A program made the position numbers and the translations under genes. Positions 51,496 to 60,489 of a DNA stretch of 64,000 nt are shown here, piece by piece; position 1 is the stretch's first letter, and the number at the start of each line of letters is the position of its first letter. A model generated the notes under the pieces. It made no database searches. It saw only the letters and a list, made by a program, of their open reading frames with translations, and was not told the origin of the DNA. The DNA lies in NCBI RefSeq assembly GCF_010727605.1, contig NZ_AP022568.1, forward strand, positions 3,720,001-3,784,000, given 5' to 3'. The stretch comes from Mycobacterium simiae (GTDB lineage: Bacteria > Actinomycetota > Actinomycetes > Mycobacteriales > Mycobacteriaceae).

Positions 51496-52439
51496 GCGTC
51501 CGACCGGACCTGGTCCTTGACCGCCAGGACAACCGGTGGAGCGGTCCGCCAATTCGGTACCCCTTGCGCCTCACCGGCAGTGGGGACCTTGTCCTCCCGG
51601 ATCTGCGCCCAATGAGAGTGATTCAGTTGGTGCAGTGAGAAACATGATTGCAGCGCATTGTAGAAGCCCATGTTGTCGACGGACTGGTTCACCGATTCCT
51701 TGATCAACAGGGCCGCCATCGTAGGCACTTCGGCGATGCGCCGCGCCAGCTCGAGGGTGCGGTCGGGCAGTTCGTCGCGCGTGAAGATCTTGCTGACCAT
51801 GCCGAGGCGGTAGGCCTCTTCGATCCCCATCGCATCGCCGGTCAGCATGAGTTCCTTGGTGCGCCGGGGACCGAACTCCCAGGGATGGCCGAAGTATTCC
51901 ATCCCGCACATGCCCAACCGGGTACCGACCACATCGGCGAAGCGCACTTCTTCGCTTCCGACGATGAGGTCACACGCCCAGATCAACATGAGTCCCGCCG
52001 AGAACACATCACCGTGCACCTGCGCGATGGTGATCTTGCGGAGGTTGCGCCACCGAAGGTTGTTCTGAAAGAAGTAGTGCCATTCCTGCAGCATGGTTCT
52101 CTCCGCACCGTCGCGGGTGCCGCCGTTGATGGTCACGGTGGGGTGCTGGCCCGGGCCCGAGGCGAACTCGGCGCGGGCTTGTGCGGAACCGATATCGTGA
52201 CCGGACGAGAACATCGGGCCCTCGCCGGCGAGGATGACCACTCGGACGGTGTCATCGGCCTCCGCCCGCGCAAACGCCTCATCGAGTTCGACCAGCATGC
52301 CGCGATTCTGGGCGTTGCGCTGCTCCGGGCGGTTCAGCGAGATCCGAACGATCATGCCGTCGTCGAAGGTCTCCCAGTTCAAGAATTGGTAATCGTTCAC
52401 CGCTGGCCCTGCTTCCTCATCCACGTCCGGTAATAGCAT
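51492..52439 (-). CDS. Crotonase-family protein, long form
   Basis: A 315-residue crotonase, longer than the usual 260. 'MFSSGHDIGSAQARAEF' is the A-loop region and 'VHGDVFSAGLMLIWACDLIVGSEEVRFADVVG' the oxyanion region, followed by 'TRLGMCGMEYFGHPWEFGPRRTKELMLTG'. An insertion around 'QHPTVTINGGTRDGAERTMLQEWHYFFQNNLRWR' accounts for the extra length. The start is ATG 52439; an upstream in-frame ATG at 52472 would place translation through the palindrome. Divergent from 52501. Confidence 0.85.
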   Translation of the reverse strand: MLLPDVDEEAGPAVNDYQFLNWETFDDGMIVRISLNRPEQRNAQNRGMLVELDEAFARAEADDTVRVVILAGEGPMFSSGHDIGSAQARAEFASGPGQHPTVTINGGTRDGAERTMLQEWHYFFQNNLRWRNLRKITIAQVHGDVFSAGLMLIWACDLIVGSEEVRFADVVGTRLGMCGMEYFGHPWEFGPRRTKELMLTGDAMGIEEAYRLGMVSKIFTRDELPDRTLELARRIAEVPTMAALLIKESVNQSVDNMGFYNALQSCFSLHQLNHSHWAQIREDKVPTAGEAQGVPNWRTAPPVVLAVKDQVRSDA

Positions 52440-52450
52440 TATCTCTGTAT

Positions 52451-52466
52451 GAGAAGATATGTTCTC
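52451..52466. promoter_or_regulatory. Candidate operator, perfect GAGAA-N6-TTCTC
   Basis: GAGAAGATATGTTCTC has perfect 5-base arms. It lies in the 61-nt gap between divergent starts at 52439 and 52501, and a further TCTC just upstream (52442-52445) gives a possible second half-site. Confidence 0.6.
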
Positions 52467-52500
52467 ACGCATTGGCCGATGGCGGCCGGAAGGGGGGGCG

Positions 52501-53613
52501 ATGGCGGCCGGTCAACGAAAGCCACGAGTGATTCTTTGGGGGCCGGGTCAGGTCGGTGTCGGCGCGCTGCGCGCCCTCATCGCGCACCCGGGGCTGGAGT
52601 TGGCCGCGGTGGTCGTCCACGCGGAAGCCAAGGACGGCAGGGACGCGGGTGACCTCTGTGGAATGCCGGCGACCGGCGTCATTGCCACACGCGATATTGG
52701 TGCCGCCTTATCGACGGACGCGGACGTGGTGGCCTATTTCGCCTCGGGAGACTATCGCTACCGGGAAGCGGCGCACGACATTGCGCGCTGCCTGCGCTCG
52801 GGCAAGGATGTGGTGTGCACCTCGCTGGTGCCGATGTGTTACCCGCCCGCCGCGGACAAGGAAACCGTCGAACTCCTCGAGGAGGCGTGCGTCGAGGGCG
52901 GCACCAGCTTTTTCAACAGCGGTGTCGACCCTGGGTGGGCCAACGACGTGATTGCGCTGACCATGACGGGCTTTAGCAGTCGCGTCGACACCATCACCAT
53001 GCTCGAGATACTGGACTATGGGCCCATCAACCAACCCGACATCATGTTCGACTTCATGGGTTTCGGTTGCCACCCCGACCACCCGGCGCCGCTGTTCGAC
53101 ACCGAGCGCCTCGCCACACTGTGGGCACCCACCGTCCATCTGGTAGCCGATGGTGTTGGGCTGCCGCTCGATCGTGTAGTGACATCGATCGAAAAGTGGT
53201 TAGCTACAGAGCGTTACGAGGTCGCATCGGGTTGGATTGAAGCGGGCACCGTGGGCGGAATGCGATTCAGGCTGGCGGGCACGGTGGACGGCGAGGAACG
53301 CGTCGTGCTCGAGCACATCACCCGGATGGGCGAAGCGTCCGCGCCGGACTGGCCTCGCCACCCATCGCCGCATGGCGGTTACCGTGTCATCGTCGACGGT
53401 TTGCCCACCTACACGGTGGACATCGAAATGCACGGCCGCGGAAACAATATGCGTGGCCTAACGTACGCAACCGTCATGCGCGAGCTCAACGCCATTCCCG
53501 CCGTGATGGCCGCGCCGTCGGGTTTGTTGTCGACCCTCGATCTGCCGCTAGTCACCGGTCCGGTGCGCGGCGGGACGTGGCGCGGTGTGCTGCCGGCGAC
53601 GGCGAAGCCGTGA
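52501..53613 (+). CDS. Dihydrodipicolinate-reductase-like NAD(P) dehydrogenase
   Basis: A 370-residue protein with an N-terminal Rossmann fold 'VILWGPGQVGVGALRALIAHP' and 'VVCTSLVPMCYPP', followed by a DAPDH-like C-terminal domain ('FFNSGVDPGWANDVIALTMTG'). Related proteins include 2,4-diaminopentanoate dehydrogenase and many uncharacterised actinobacterial members in lipid loci. Start ATG 52501 behind a G-rich 'GGAAGGGGGGGCG'. Coupled by GTGA to the nitroreductase. Substrate unknown. Confidence 0.82.
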   Translation: MAAGQRKPRVILWGPGQVGVGALRALIAHPGLELAAVVVHAEAKDGRDAGDLCGMPATGVIATRDIGAALSTDADVVAYFASGDYRYREAAHDIARCLRSGKDVVCTSLVPMCYPPAADKETVELLEEACVEGGTSFFNSGVDPGWANDVIALTMTGFSSRVDTITMLEILDYGPINQPDIMFDFMGFGCHPDHPAPLFDTERLATLWAPTVHLVADGVGLPLDRVVTSIEKWLATERYEVASGWIEAGTVGGMRFRLAGTVDGEERVVLEHITRMGEASAPDWPRHPSPHGGYRVIVDGLPTYTVDIEMHGRGNNMRGLTYATVMRELNAIPAVMAAPSGLLSTLDLPLVTGPVRGGTWRGVLPATAKP

Positions 53614-54269
53614 GCGAGCGATCGTTCCCGCGGACGTCGTCGGACCTGTGGGAGGTCATGCGCACCGCGTCGGCCGTGCGGCGCTACCGTGACGAACCCG
53701 TCTCGGACGAGGCCATTGAGACCTGTCTGCGCGCGGCGAGTTGGGCTCCGTCCGGAGGCAATCAGCAGCGCTGGAAGTTTGTCCTGCTGAGATCGAGTAG
53801 CGTGCGCGACCTGATCACGGCCGCAGCCCATGAGACATGGAAGCTCATGGCCGATTTCTATCGTTTTTCGTTGCCGGAGAACGAGGCTGACGATCCCAAA
53901 TCGCGGGTGCTGCGGACGATGGCTGAGCACATGAGGGTCGGTGGCGCGGCGCCGGTGCTGGTATTGTTCTGCGTCCACCCGCAGCGCGGAACCACCGAAC
54001 TACAGCAGGGAGGGTCGATCTTTCCCGCTGTGCAGAACTTCCTGCTGGCGGCTCGGGCGCAAGGCCTTGGCGCGGCGATCACCCTGTGGCACGGGTCCTG
54101 CGAGGAGCAACTGCGATCGATGGTGGGGATTCCTGACGACTGGAAGATCGCGACCCTGCTCACGGTGGGCTGGCCCAAGGGTGGCCACCACCCAGTGCGG
54201 CGTAAGCCGCTTACCGAAGTGGCAGTGACCGATCGGTGGGATCAACCCTGGGGGAAGACAACAGCGTGA
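53610..54269 (+). CDS. Nitroreductase-family FMN oxidoreductase
   Basis: A 219-residue flavoprotein with the FMN-binding 'SAVRRYRDEPVSDEAIETCLRAASWAPSGGNQQRWKFV' N-terminal motif and 'FPAVQNFLLAARAQGLGAAITLWHG' in the middle. Members reduce nitro, quinone or enone groups, or act on unusual ring systems. Start GTG 53610 overlaps the preceding stop. Co-transcribed with the DAPDH-like gene. Confidence 0.87.
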   Translation: MSERSFPRTSSDLWEVMRTASAVRRYRDEPVSDEAIETCLRAASWAPSGGNQQRWKFVLLRSSSVRDLITAAAHETWKLMADFYRFSLPENEADDPKSRVLRTMAEHMRVGGAAPVLVLFCVHPQRGTTELQQGGSIFPAVQNFLLAARAQGLGAAITLWHGSCEEQLRSMVGIPDDWKIATLLTVGWPKGGHHPVRRKPLTEVAVTDRWDQPWGKTTA

Positions 54270-54284
54270 TGGTGCGGGTGTGCT

Positions 54285-55041
54285 ATGCAGCTTCGTGATC
54301 ACGCTGGGTCTGCGAAACCCGCTGTAATCCTTCATAGCTCGGGCGCGGTCGTGAGCTTCGCCGATCTGGAAGCCAGCGCGAACAGGCTCGCCCACTTCCT
54401 ACGGAGGTCGGGTCTGCAACCCGCAGACACCATCGCGATCCTCTATCTCCTTCATTCGCGCGGACGAGTGGCTGGCGCACCCGGGGTCAGTGGGCAAGCC
54501 CATGCTGGGCACGCCGCACATCCTCAGCGACGAGGGCCATCAGCTCGGCCCCGGAGAGGTTGGCGAAATCTATTACGAGGGCGGTTATCCGTTCGAGTAC
54601 CTCAACGACAGCGCGAAGACGGCGGCGTCGCGTAGCCCCGAAGGCTGGGTCACCGTCGGCGACGTCGGCTACGTCGATGACGAGGGCTACTTGTACCTCA
54701 CCGATCGCCGCCACCACGTGATCATCTCTGGCGGGGTGAATATCTATCCACAGGAGACGGAGAACCTGCTCGTCAGTCACCCACTAGTGGTCGACGCCGC
54801 GGTATTCGGCGTCCCGGATGCCGTGCTGGGTCAATCGGTGACCGCCGTTGTGCAGTTGGCGGATCCCACGCGCGCGTCTCACGCACTCGCCCAAGAGCTG
54901 ATTGAATGGCTCAGGTATCGGATGGCGCACTACAAGTGTCCTACCGCGCTGCACTTTGAGGCGCGACTGCCGCGCAGCGATGCTGGGAAGCTCTACAAGC
55001 GGGAGTTGATCGCCAAGTACCAGAACGTCGTCGATTGCTAA
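54285..55041 (+). pseudogene. Acyl-CoA ligase remnant with large internal deletion
   Basis: Two parts of one FadD-type gene in different frames. The first, from ATG 54285, gives an N-terminal ligase start ('PAVILHSSGAVVSFADLEASANRLAHFLR', 'LQPADTIAIL') of about 49 residues. The second, in another frame, gives the C-terminal third from 'ADEWLAHPGSVGKPMLG' through 'GWVTVGDVGYVDDEGYLYLTDRRHHVIISGGVNIYP' to the lysine motif 'LPRSDAGKLYKREL'. About 250-300 residues, including the ATP P-loop, are missing, with the junction near 54425-54455. A functional ligase cannot be made; expression of the C-terminal piece alone from GTG 54490 cannot be excluded. Confidence 0.85.
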
Positions 55042-55069
55042 CGGGCAGGTCGCACCATCTTCGACCAGA

Positions 55070-55726
55070 TCACGCACTATTACGCAGTGCTGCAAGGACA
55101 TTCGTGTACATGGTCGACTTGATCGCGCCGAGGGTGCCGGGGTCCTTGCCCAGCAGCGGTTGGACCTTGGCCACCGCGGCGTTGACGACCTCGGCCTCCG
55201 CCGCAACGTCATCGACGAGTGCGGCGGCGAGCGCTTCCTGGCCGCCGTAACGGTGGCCGGTCGTCATCGCGGTCACCGCGGTCTGCGGCAACAGCTTCGC
55301 CTGGATTAGGGCCGCCATGCCGGCGGTGAAGGGGATGCGGATGTCGACTTCCGGGAAGCAGAAGTACCCACGGTCGTCGCGCATGACGCGGTAGTCGTGG
55401 GCGACGGCGAGCATGGAACCCGCGCCGAAGGCATGTCCGTTCACGGCGGCGACGGTGGGCACCGGCAGCGTCAGCACCCGGCCGAACAGTTGCTGTACCC
55501 GGTTGACGTACCACTGCGTGCGCTCACCGTTGGCCATCAGCCAATCGAGGTCCAGGCCGTTGGTGTAGAACTTGCCGACCCCGGTGGTGACCAGCGCCTG
55601 CCCGTCCTTCTCGACCTCGTCGAGTGCGGCGTTGACAGCGTCGAGCCAGTCCGGGGAGAAACGGTTTTCGTCGTCGCCGAGGGTGAGCACGGCAATCTTG
55701 TCGCGGTATTCCAGGGTGGGGGTCAC
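55070..55726 (-). CDS. Short crotonase, enoyl-CoA isomerase-like
   Basis: A 218-residue crotonase. The glutamate of 'YFCFPEVDIRIPF' lies at the position used by delta3-delta2 enoyl-CoA isomerases, and 'VNGHAFGAGSMLAVAHDYRVM' is the oxyanion region. The small size and simple C terminus also fit the ECI-like group. GTG start at 55726. It lies 34 nt downstream of the TetR gene on the same strand, which may control it. Confidence 0.84.
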   Translation of the reverse strand: MTPTLEYRDKIAVLTLGDDENRFSPDWLDAVNAALDEVEKDGQALVTTGVGKFYTNGLDLDWLMANGERTQWYVNRVQQLFGRVLTLPVPTVAAVNGHAFGAGSMLAVAHDYRVMRDDRGYFCFPEVDIRIPFTAGMAALIQAKLLPQTAVTAMTTGHRYGGQEALAAALVDDVAAEAEVVNAAVAKVQPLLGKDPGTLGAIKSTMYTNVLAALRNSA

Positions 55727-55760
55727 GAGCGAATCCTTTCGTCTGCGTTCAGAAATCGCC

Positions 55761-56390
55761 TCAGGGCGTGGCCGGCGGGATGGTCAACACGGCGCGCACC
55801 GCGGCGGCGAGCCGGTCGCGTGCGGCGGCGTCGGCGAAGCGCCCACTGCGCACCAACAGTGCGGTCGGCAACTCGACGATGCAGACGCGGATCAGGTCCA
55901 CCGCTTCCCTGTCTTTGCGGTCCCAAAGGCTCATTGACAGACGGACGAACACCGCCACCAGTGCTTCGTCGAGTCTGCGTAGCGCCTCGGCCAGGTCGTC
56001 GGGCACGTCCCCGGACCGCAACAGGTCGTCGCGGGAAACCGTCAGCAGGAATCGCGCGGAGGTCTCGTCCTGATCGAGGAAGGTGGCCGGGCACAACGCC
56101 GTCGCGACGACGGCTTCGACCGCGCCGACCGCGGGCAGCCGCCCACCGGCGCCGTCGAGTGCATGGTCCACCGTATGGCGCTGCAGCGCTAAAAACTTGT
56201 CCGCGGCCCGCAACCATGAGCGGGCCAACAAGGCGGCGCGTGATCCAAAGGCGTGGTACAGCGCGCCGTTTGACACCGAGGCCGCCTCCGAGAGGGCTCG
56301 AACGGTGACGGCGGCAATCCCCTCGCGCACCGCCAGGGCCGCCGCGATGTCGAGCACACCGTCGAGGTCGTGCAGGCGTGGCCGCGGCAT
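55761..56390 (-). CDS. TetR-family transcriptional regulator
   Basis: A 209-residue TetR protein: HTH in 'VLDIAAALAVREGIAAVTVRALSEAASVSNGALYHAFGSRAALLARSW', followed by a helical ligand domain. The start is taken at ATG 56390; GTG 56396 would add two residues. A perfect inverted repeat (56405-56418) lies just upstream, consistent with autorepression. It probably also controls the crotonase 55070-55726 behind it. Confidence 0.88.
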   Translation of the reverse strand: MPRPRLHDLDGVLDIAAALAVREGIAAVTVRALSEAASVSNGALYHAFGSRAALLARSWLRAADKFLALQRHTVDHALDGAGGRLPAVGAVEAVVATALCPATFLDQDETSARFLLTVSRDDLLRSGDVPDDLAEALRRLDEALVAVFVRLSMSLWDRKDREAVDLIRVCIVELPTALLVRSGRFADAAARDRLAAAVRAVLTIPPATP

Positions 56391-56404
56391 GGCCACACAA
56401 TAAC

Positions 56405-56418
56405 AGAGCAGACGCTCT
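56405..56418. promoter_or_regulatory. Inverted repeat AGAGC-N4-GCTCT, probable TetR self-operator
   Basis: AGAGCAGACGCTCT with perfect 5-base arms, beginning 14 nt upstream of the TetR ATG (56390). Position and symmetry fit an autoregulatory operator. The sequence is different from the GAGAA-N6-TTCTC sites. Confidence 0.55.
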
Positions 56419-56490
56419 AAAACGCAAACTGCCCGCGTTCGAGGAGGTTGCCGGGGGAATAAACTCCCGTGCGGCCCCTATCATCCGGGT

Positions 56491-56691
56491 ATGAATAGGG
56501 CTTTCGTTGTCACCTTCGCCGTCGGCTTGCTGCTCGCCGTGTTCGGCTCGATTTGGGCGCTGCAGGGCTTCGGCGTTCTGCAGGGCAGCCCGATGAGCAA
56601 CACCACGACCTGGTCCATCATCGGTCCGATCACTGCCGTCGTCGGCCTGGTCATCGCGGTGTTCAGCTGGCGCAAATTCTCATCGCGATAG
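56491..56691 (+). CDS. Small two-helix membrane protein
   Basis: A 66-residue protein with two hydrophobic helices, about residues 4-26 ('FVVTFAVGLLLAVFGSIWAL') and 40-60 ('TTWSIIGPITAVVGLVIAVF'), joined by a short polar loop and ending with a basic 'SWRKFSSR'. It begins 94 nt from the divergent TetR start. No recognised family; its 3' end faces the molybdoenzyme gene, 13 nt away. Confidence 0.65.
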   Translation: MNRAFVVTFAVGLLLAVFGSIWALQGFGVLQGSPMSNTTTWSIIGPITAVVGLVIAVFSWRKFSSR

Positions 56692-56704
56692 GTCGCGATA
56701 GCGC

Positions 56705-58249
56705 CTAGGTCACGGTGAATTCGACCGTGTGCCAGCCGGTGGCGCCGTCGGGGACGCTGGCGGCCTCCTCGGCGGTTTGCACAGCGCCGGTGTTGTCGAT
56801 GGCGCGCACCGTGATCGTCTGCGTCCCCGGGCTTTCCGCTTGCCACGGAAAGCTCCACAGCCGCCACGTCTGGTTCGAATAGCTCGCGCCGAGTGCGGCG
56901 GGCTGCCAGTCGGCGTCGCCGATGCGCACCTGCACCGCGCGAACCCCGCGATTTTGCGCCCACGCGACGCCGCCGAACACCACGGGACCTCGAACCACCC
57001 GCTGGCCGCCCTTGGGCACATCGATGCGCGACTCAGTCTTGATGGGCGCGCGCGGCGCCCAGCCCAGCCGGGTCCAATATGCCTTCGCCCGATCGAAACG
57101 GGTCAGCTCCAAATCCACGACCCACTTGGTGGCCGACACGTACCCGTAGAGTCCCGGGACCACCAACCGGGCGGGGTAGCCGTGCTCGATCGGGAGCGGT
57201 TGTCCGTTGAGGCCGATCGCCAGGAGTGCGTCGCGGCCGTCGGTGAGGGCCTCGGTCGGCGTCCCGGCGGTGAACCCGTCGACCGATGTCGAGAGCACCA
57301 TATCGGCGTCGGGGTGTACGCCGGCGGTCTTCAGCAGATCGGCCAGCCGGTAGCCGGTCCATATTCCAGTCGAAATGAGATCGCCACCAACGGGATTCGA
57401 GACACAGGTCAACGTCGCGACGGTTTCGACGACATCGAAGCGGTTGAGGTCGTCGAAGCTGTAGGTGATGTCGTGGTCCACCATGCCGTGGATGCGCAGT
57501 CGCCAGTCGCCGTGGCTGAGTTGGGGCACGCTCAGCGCGGTATCCACCCGGTAGAAATCGGCACTGGGGGTGATAAAGCTCGGCAGCGCAACGCCCTTCG
57601 GCTGCACATCGGTGGGTATCGACGGCGCCGGGACGCGCGGCTGGGGGAGGGCGAGCTTGCTGCGGTCGCCGGCGACCGAATGCGCCAACCGGGTGCCGAC
57701 GCTGCCGACCACTCCGCTCACCACCCCGAGGCCCAGTAGCCCGTATACGACCAGCCCGCGCCGGCGGGCATCGGGTTGATGCTCTTCGGGTACACCATCG
57801 GGATTCTCGATGACGGGCCAGAACCGGCGGCCGAGCAACCGCAGCACCGCCACCCCGCAGGCGGTGCCCACCACGGTGGGCAGAACGTCGACGGCCGTGG
57901 CACCCTGCCGGGACAGCACCGCGAGACCGCCCAGTACACCGGCCGCGACGAACATGGCGCTGCCGATCGGGCGGCGCCGGGTTTCCAGACTGCCGGCCAT
58001 CGCCGCGACTACGGCGATCACCACCAGCACGGCAACGGCCAGGAACAGCTTGTCCATCGAGCCCAGCGTTTGAATCGCCCACTCTTTGACGGGCCCCGGT
58101 GTCAGGTCGACGACCGCCGAGCCCACCGCGGTGCGGGCATCGGCCTTGGCTCCGAACGGGATGGTCACCAGTTGGGTGGCGCCCAGTGAGATCGACGCCG
58201 CCGCGACCCCGACCATCATCTGTTCGTTCGAGCGGACGACATCAGTCAT
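56705..58249 (-). CDS. Membrane-anchored sulfite-oxidase-fold molybdopterin oxidoreductase
   Basis: A 514-residue protein. The N-terminal about 190 residues hold four or five hydrophobic helices (about 12-33, 68-88, 96-112, 122-140, 165-187); the C-terminal domain has the sulfite-oxidase fold, with the molybdenum-ligand Cys282 in 'ATLTCVSNPVGGD', 'YPARLVVPGLYGYVSATKWV', and an Ig-like C-terminal 'dimerisation' domain ('GVAWAQNRGVRAVQVRIGD'). The catalytic domain is expected outside the membrane. Resembles the M. tuberculosis protein Rv0218 in layout (memory). Divergent from a second Moco protein. Confidence 0.87.
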   Translation of the reverse strand: MTDVVRSNEQMMVGVAAASISLGATQLVTIPFGAKADARTAVGSAVVDLTPGPVKEWAIQTLGSMDKLFLAVAVLVVIAVVAAMAGSLETRRRPIGSAMFVAAGVLGGLAVLSRQGATAVDVLPTVVGTACGVAVLRLLGRRFWPVIENPDGVPEEHQPDARRRGLVVYGLLGLGVVSGVVGSVGTRLAHSVAGDRSKLALPQPRVPAPSIPTDVQPKGVALPSFITPSADFYRVDTALSVPQLSHGDWRLRIHGMVDHDITYSFDDLNRFDVVETVATLTCVSNPVGGDLISTGIWTGYRLADLLKTAGVHPDADMVLSTSVDGFTAGTPTEALTDGRDALLAIGLNGQPLPIEHGYPARLVVPGLYGYVSATKWVVDLELTRFDRAKAYWTRLGWAPRAPIKTESRIDVPKGGQRVVRGPVVFGGVAWAQNRGVRAVQVRIGDADWQPAALGASYSNQTWRLWSFPWQAESPGTQTITVRAIDNTGAVQTAEEAASVPDGATGWHTVEFTVT

Positions 58250-58395
58250 CGGATCACTCTACGCGCGTGCGTTCGACATGCGGCAAACGCCTTGCCGGAC
58301 AGGCGAACCACCGACGGAGCAGGCCAGGATAACGCCCGCTCCGGCACCTGCGGAATATGCTGCGCCGACGCGAGTTGCGTCGTAGTTTGGAGGAT

Positions 58396-60204
58396 ATGAC
58401 CGGCAATCCGCAGCCCGATCGCGGCGCGGGCGCCCCGACTGACCGCGGGGCGCTACTCGATCAGCGCGGGCGCCCCTCCATCCGCACCCGCCGCGTCGAT
58501 CTCGAGAACTGGGCGGGTGGCATACCCCAGGAGTATGCGCGGGTGCCGATGATCCGACTGCACCGGCGCTGGATCAACACGCTGTGGCTGATACCGCTGG
58601 GCGTCGCCGGACTCATCATCGCGATCGCGCTGGCGCAACAGCTACGTCAGTACGGTTGGATGCAGCACTTCCTCGAGACCTACCCGGGAACCTCGACGAC
58701 GTATGCCCCGCCGGTGACCTCCGGCTTTCCCGCATGGCTGCGCTGGCAGCACCTGTTCAACATTATTTCCATGATGTTCATCATTCGGGCCGGGATCCAA
58801 ATTCTCGCCGATCATCCACGGCTATACCTCAATTCGGGCTGCCGGCCCGGAACCGAGTGGTTCAGAATGCGCGGTCCGGTGCCGGCCGATCGGATGGACC
58901 AACGGGATGCGGCGCGCGTGTGGTCGGCCAAGGACGACGCGGTCGCGTTGCCCAAGTGGTTGGGCATTCCCGGCATTCGCCACACGATCGGGCTGGCGCG
59001 CTGGTGGCACTTCAGTTTCGATCTGTTGTGGCTGGCGAACGGCGCCGTCTTTTACGTCCTGCTTTTCGCAAGCGGACAGTGGCGGCGCATCGTCCCGCAA
59101 TCGTGGGACGTCCTGCCTAATGCGCTTTCCACCGCCATCCAATACGCCTCTTTGGATTTCCCGGCCAATGTCGGCTTCACCAACTACAACGGGCTGCAGC
59201 TCATCGCCTACTTCACCACCGTATTCATTGCCGCGCCGCTGGCCTTCGCCACCGGTTTACTGCAGGCGCCGGCGATCGCCGCGCGATTCGGGTTGGGGCG
59301 CGGCGTTTTCAATCGCCAGGTCGCGCGGACCGTTCACTTCGCGGTGCTGGTTTGGATGGTGTTTTTCATCTTCGTCCACACCGTCATGGTGTTCACCACG
59401 GGACTAGTGGGCAATCTCAATCACATCGTGTTGGGCACCGACACGAAGTCCTATTGGCCGTTGCTGATTTACCTCGTGGCGATGGCCGTCATCGTTGCCT
59501 TGTGGTTGGGCGCCTCGCCGCTGACGCTGCGCTACCCGGGTGTGGTGCAAGCGGTCGGTCGCCGGACGGTGGGCTGGCTGAAGGACCTGTTGGAACGGCT
59601 GCATCCGCACGCCACCTATGCCGAGAAAGACATTTCGCCCTACCTCTGGCCGAACGGCACGCTACCGACATCCGACGAGTACCGCCGACTGCAAGCCGAG
59701 AACTGGAAAGGCTACGCGCTGCACATCGAAGGACTCGTCGCCAATCCCGTCACGCTCACCTACGACCAGCTGCGCGCGCTGCCCAAACATGAGGCCATCA
59801 CCCAGCATTACTGCATCCAAGGCTGGTCGGGCGTCGCCAAATGGGGAGGTGTGCGCATGTCGGACATCCTCGATATGGTCCGCCCGCAACCGTCGGCACG
59901 CTGGGTGGTGTTCTACTCCTTCGCCGACGGTGCCGGAGGGCCGATCGAGGGCCGGTACTACGACTGCCACAAGATCCAGCACATGTGCGAGCCGACGTGC
60001 CTGCTCGCCTATGAAATGAACAACGAGCCGCTCAACGTATCCCACGGTGCGCCGCTGCGGCTACGCAACGAGCGCGAGATCGGCTTCAAGCAGGTCAAGT
60101 GGATCGAAGCGATCGAATTCGTGGACAGTTTCGACCATCTTGGCTTCGGGCACGGCGGATACAACGAAGACCACGAGTTCTACGGTTACCGGATGCCTAT
60201 CTGA
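58396..60204 (+). CDS. Cytochrome b561-like membrane domain fused to a molybdopterin oxidoreductase domain
   Basis: A 602-residue protein. The N-terminal 400 residues carry about six hydrophobic helices, with histidines in or near them (His119, His205, His314, His328) that could bind two haem b groups, in the style of a cytochrome b561/formate-dehydrogenase gamma subunit. The C-terminal about 170 residues form a YedY-like molybdopterin domain with Cys473 in 'TQHYCIQGWSGVAKWGG' and further cysteines in 'DCHKIQHMCEPTC'. Fusing haem membrane anchor and Moco domain suggests direct electron exchange with the quinone pool. ATG 58396 with a close GGAGG. Confidence 0.83.
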   Translation: MTGNPQPDRGAGAPTDRGALLDQRGRPSIRTRRVDLENWAGGIPQEYARVPMIRLHRRWINTLWLIPLGVAGLIIAIALAQQLRQYGWMQHFLETYPGTSTTYAPPVTSGFPAWLRWQHLFNIISMMFIIRAGIQILADHPRLYLNSGCRPGTEWFRMRGPVPADRMDQRDAARVWSAKDDAVALPKWLGIPGIRHTIGLARWWHFSFDLLWLANGAVFYVLLFASGQWRRIVPQSWDVLPNALSTAIQYASLDFPANVGFTNYNGLQLIAYFTTVFIAAPLAFATGLLQAPAIAARFGLGRGVFNRQVARTVHFAVLVWMVFFIFVHTVMVFTTGLVGNLNHIVLGTDTKSYWPLLIYLVAMAVIVALWLGASPLTLRYPGVVQAVGRRTVGWLKDLLERLHPHATYAEKDISPYLWPNGTLPTSDEYRRLQAENWKGYALHIEGLVANPVTLTYDQLRALPKHEAITQHYCIQGWSGVAKWGGVRMSDILDMVRPQPSARWVVFYSFADGAGGPIEGRYYDCHKIQHMCEPTCLLAYEMNNEPLNVSHGAPLRLRNEREIGFKQVKWIEAIEFVDSFDHLGFGHGGYNEDHEFYGYRMPI

Positions 60205-60238
60205 GGGGGCCATTCACTCGTGAGTGACGCACTGCCCC
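60205..60238 (+). terminator. Hairpin after the Moco gene
   Basis: Immediately after the TGA, a GGGGC/GCCCC outer stem encloses a perfect inner inverted repeat TCACTC-GT-GAGTGA (60214-60227). There is no T-run. A strong hairpin at this place is consistent with transcription termination. The rest of the gap to 60490 shows no convincing gene. Confidence 0.5.
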
Positions 60239-60489
60239 AAGGTATTCGAAGGCCGGGTGGGGGCTCGTCTACTCCCGGCGGTGGATATCCTCCCGGCCTG
60301 CGACAACGCGCGATCTGTAAGATTCGGTGTAGTGCCGTCGGGTGTGCCTGATCACCGTCGCGATCCTGGCGGGCCCCGGCGCTCGTCTGGGCCTAAAGTC
60401 CTCGGCCCTGACATGCCTGGCGCGAGCCTGGCTCCCGTTTCGATTGTCGGCGCGACGCTCTGGACAATTTCGGTTCGAGAAAGGTTGGC

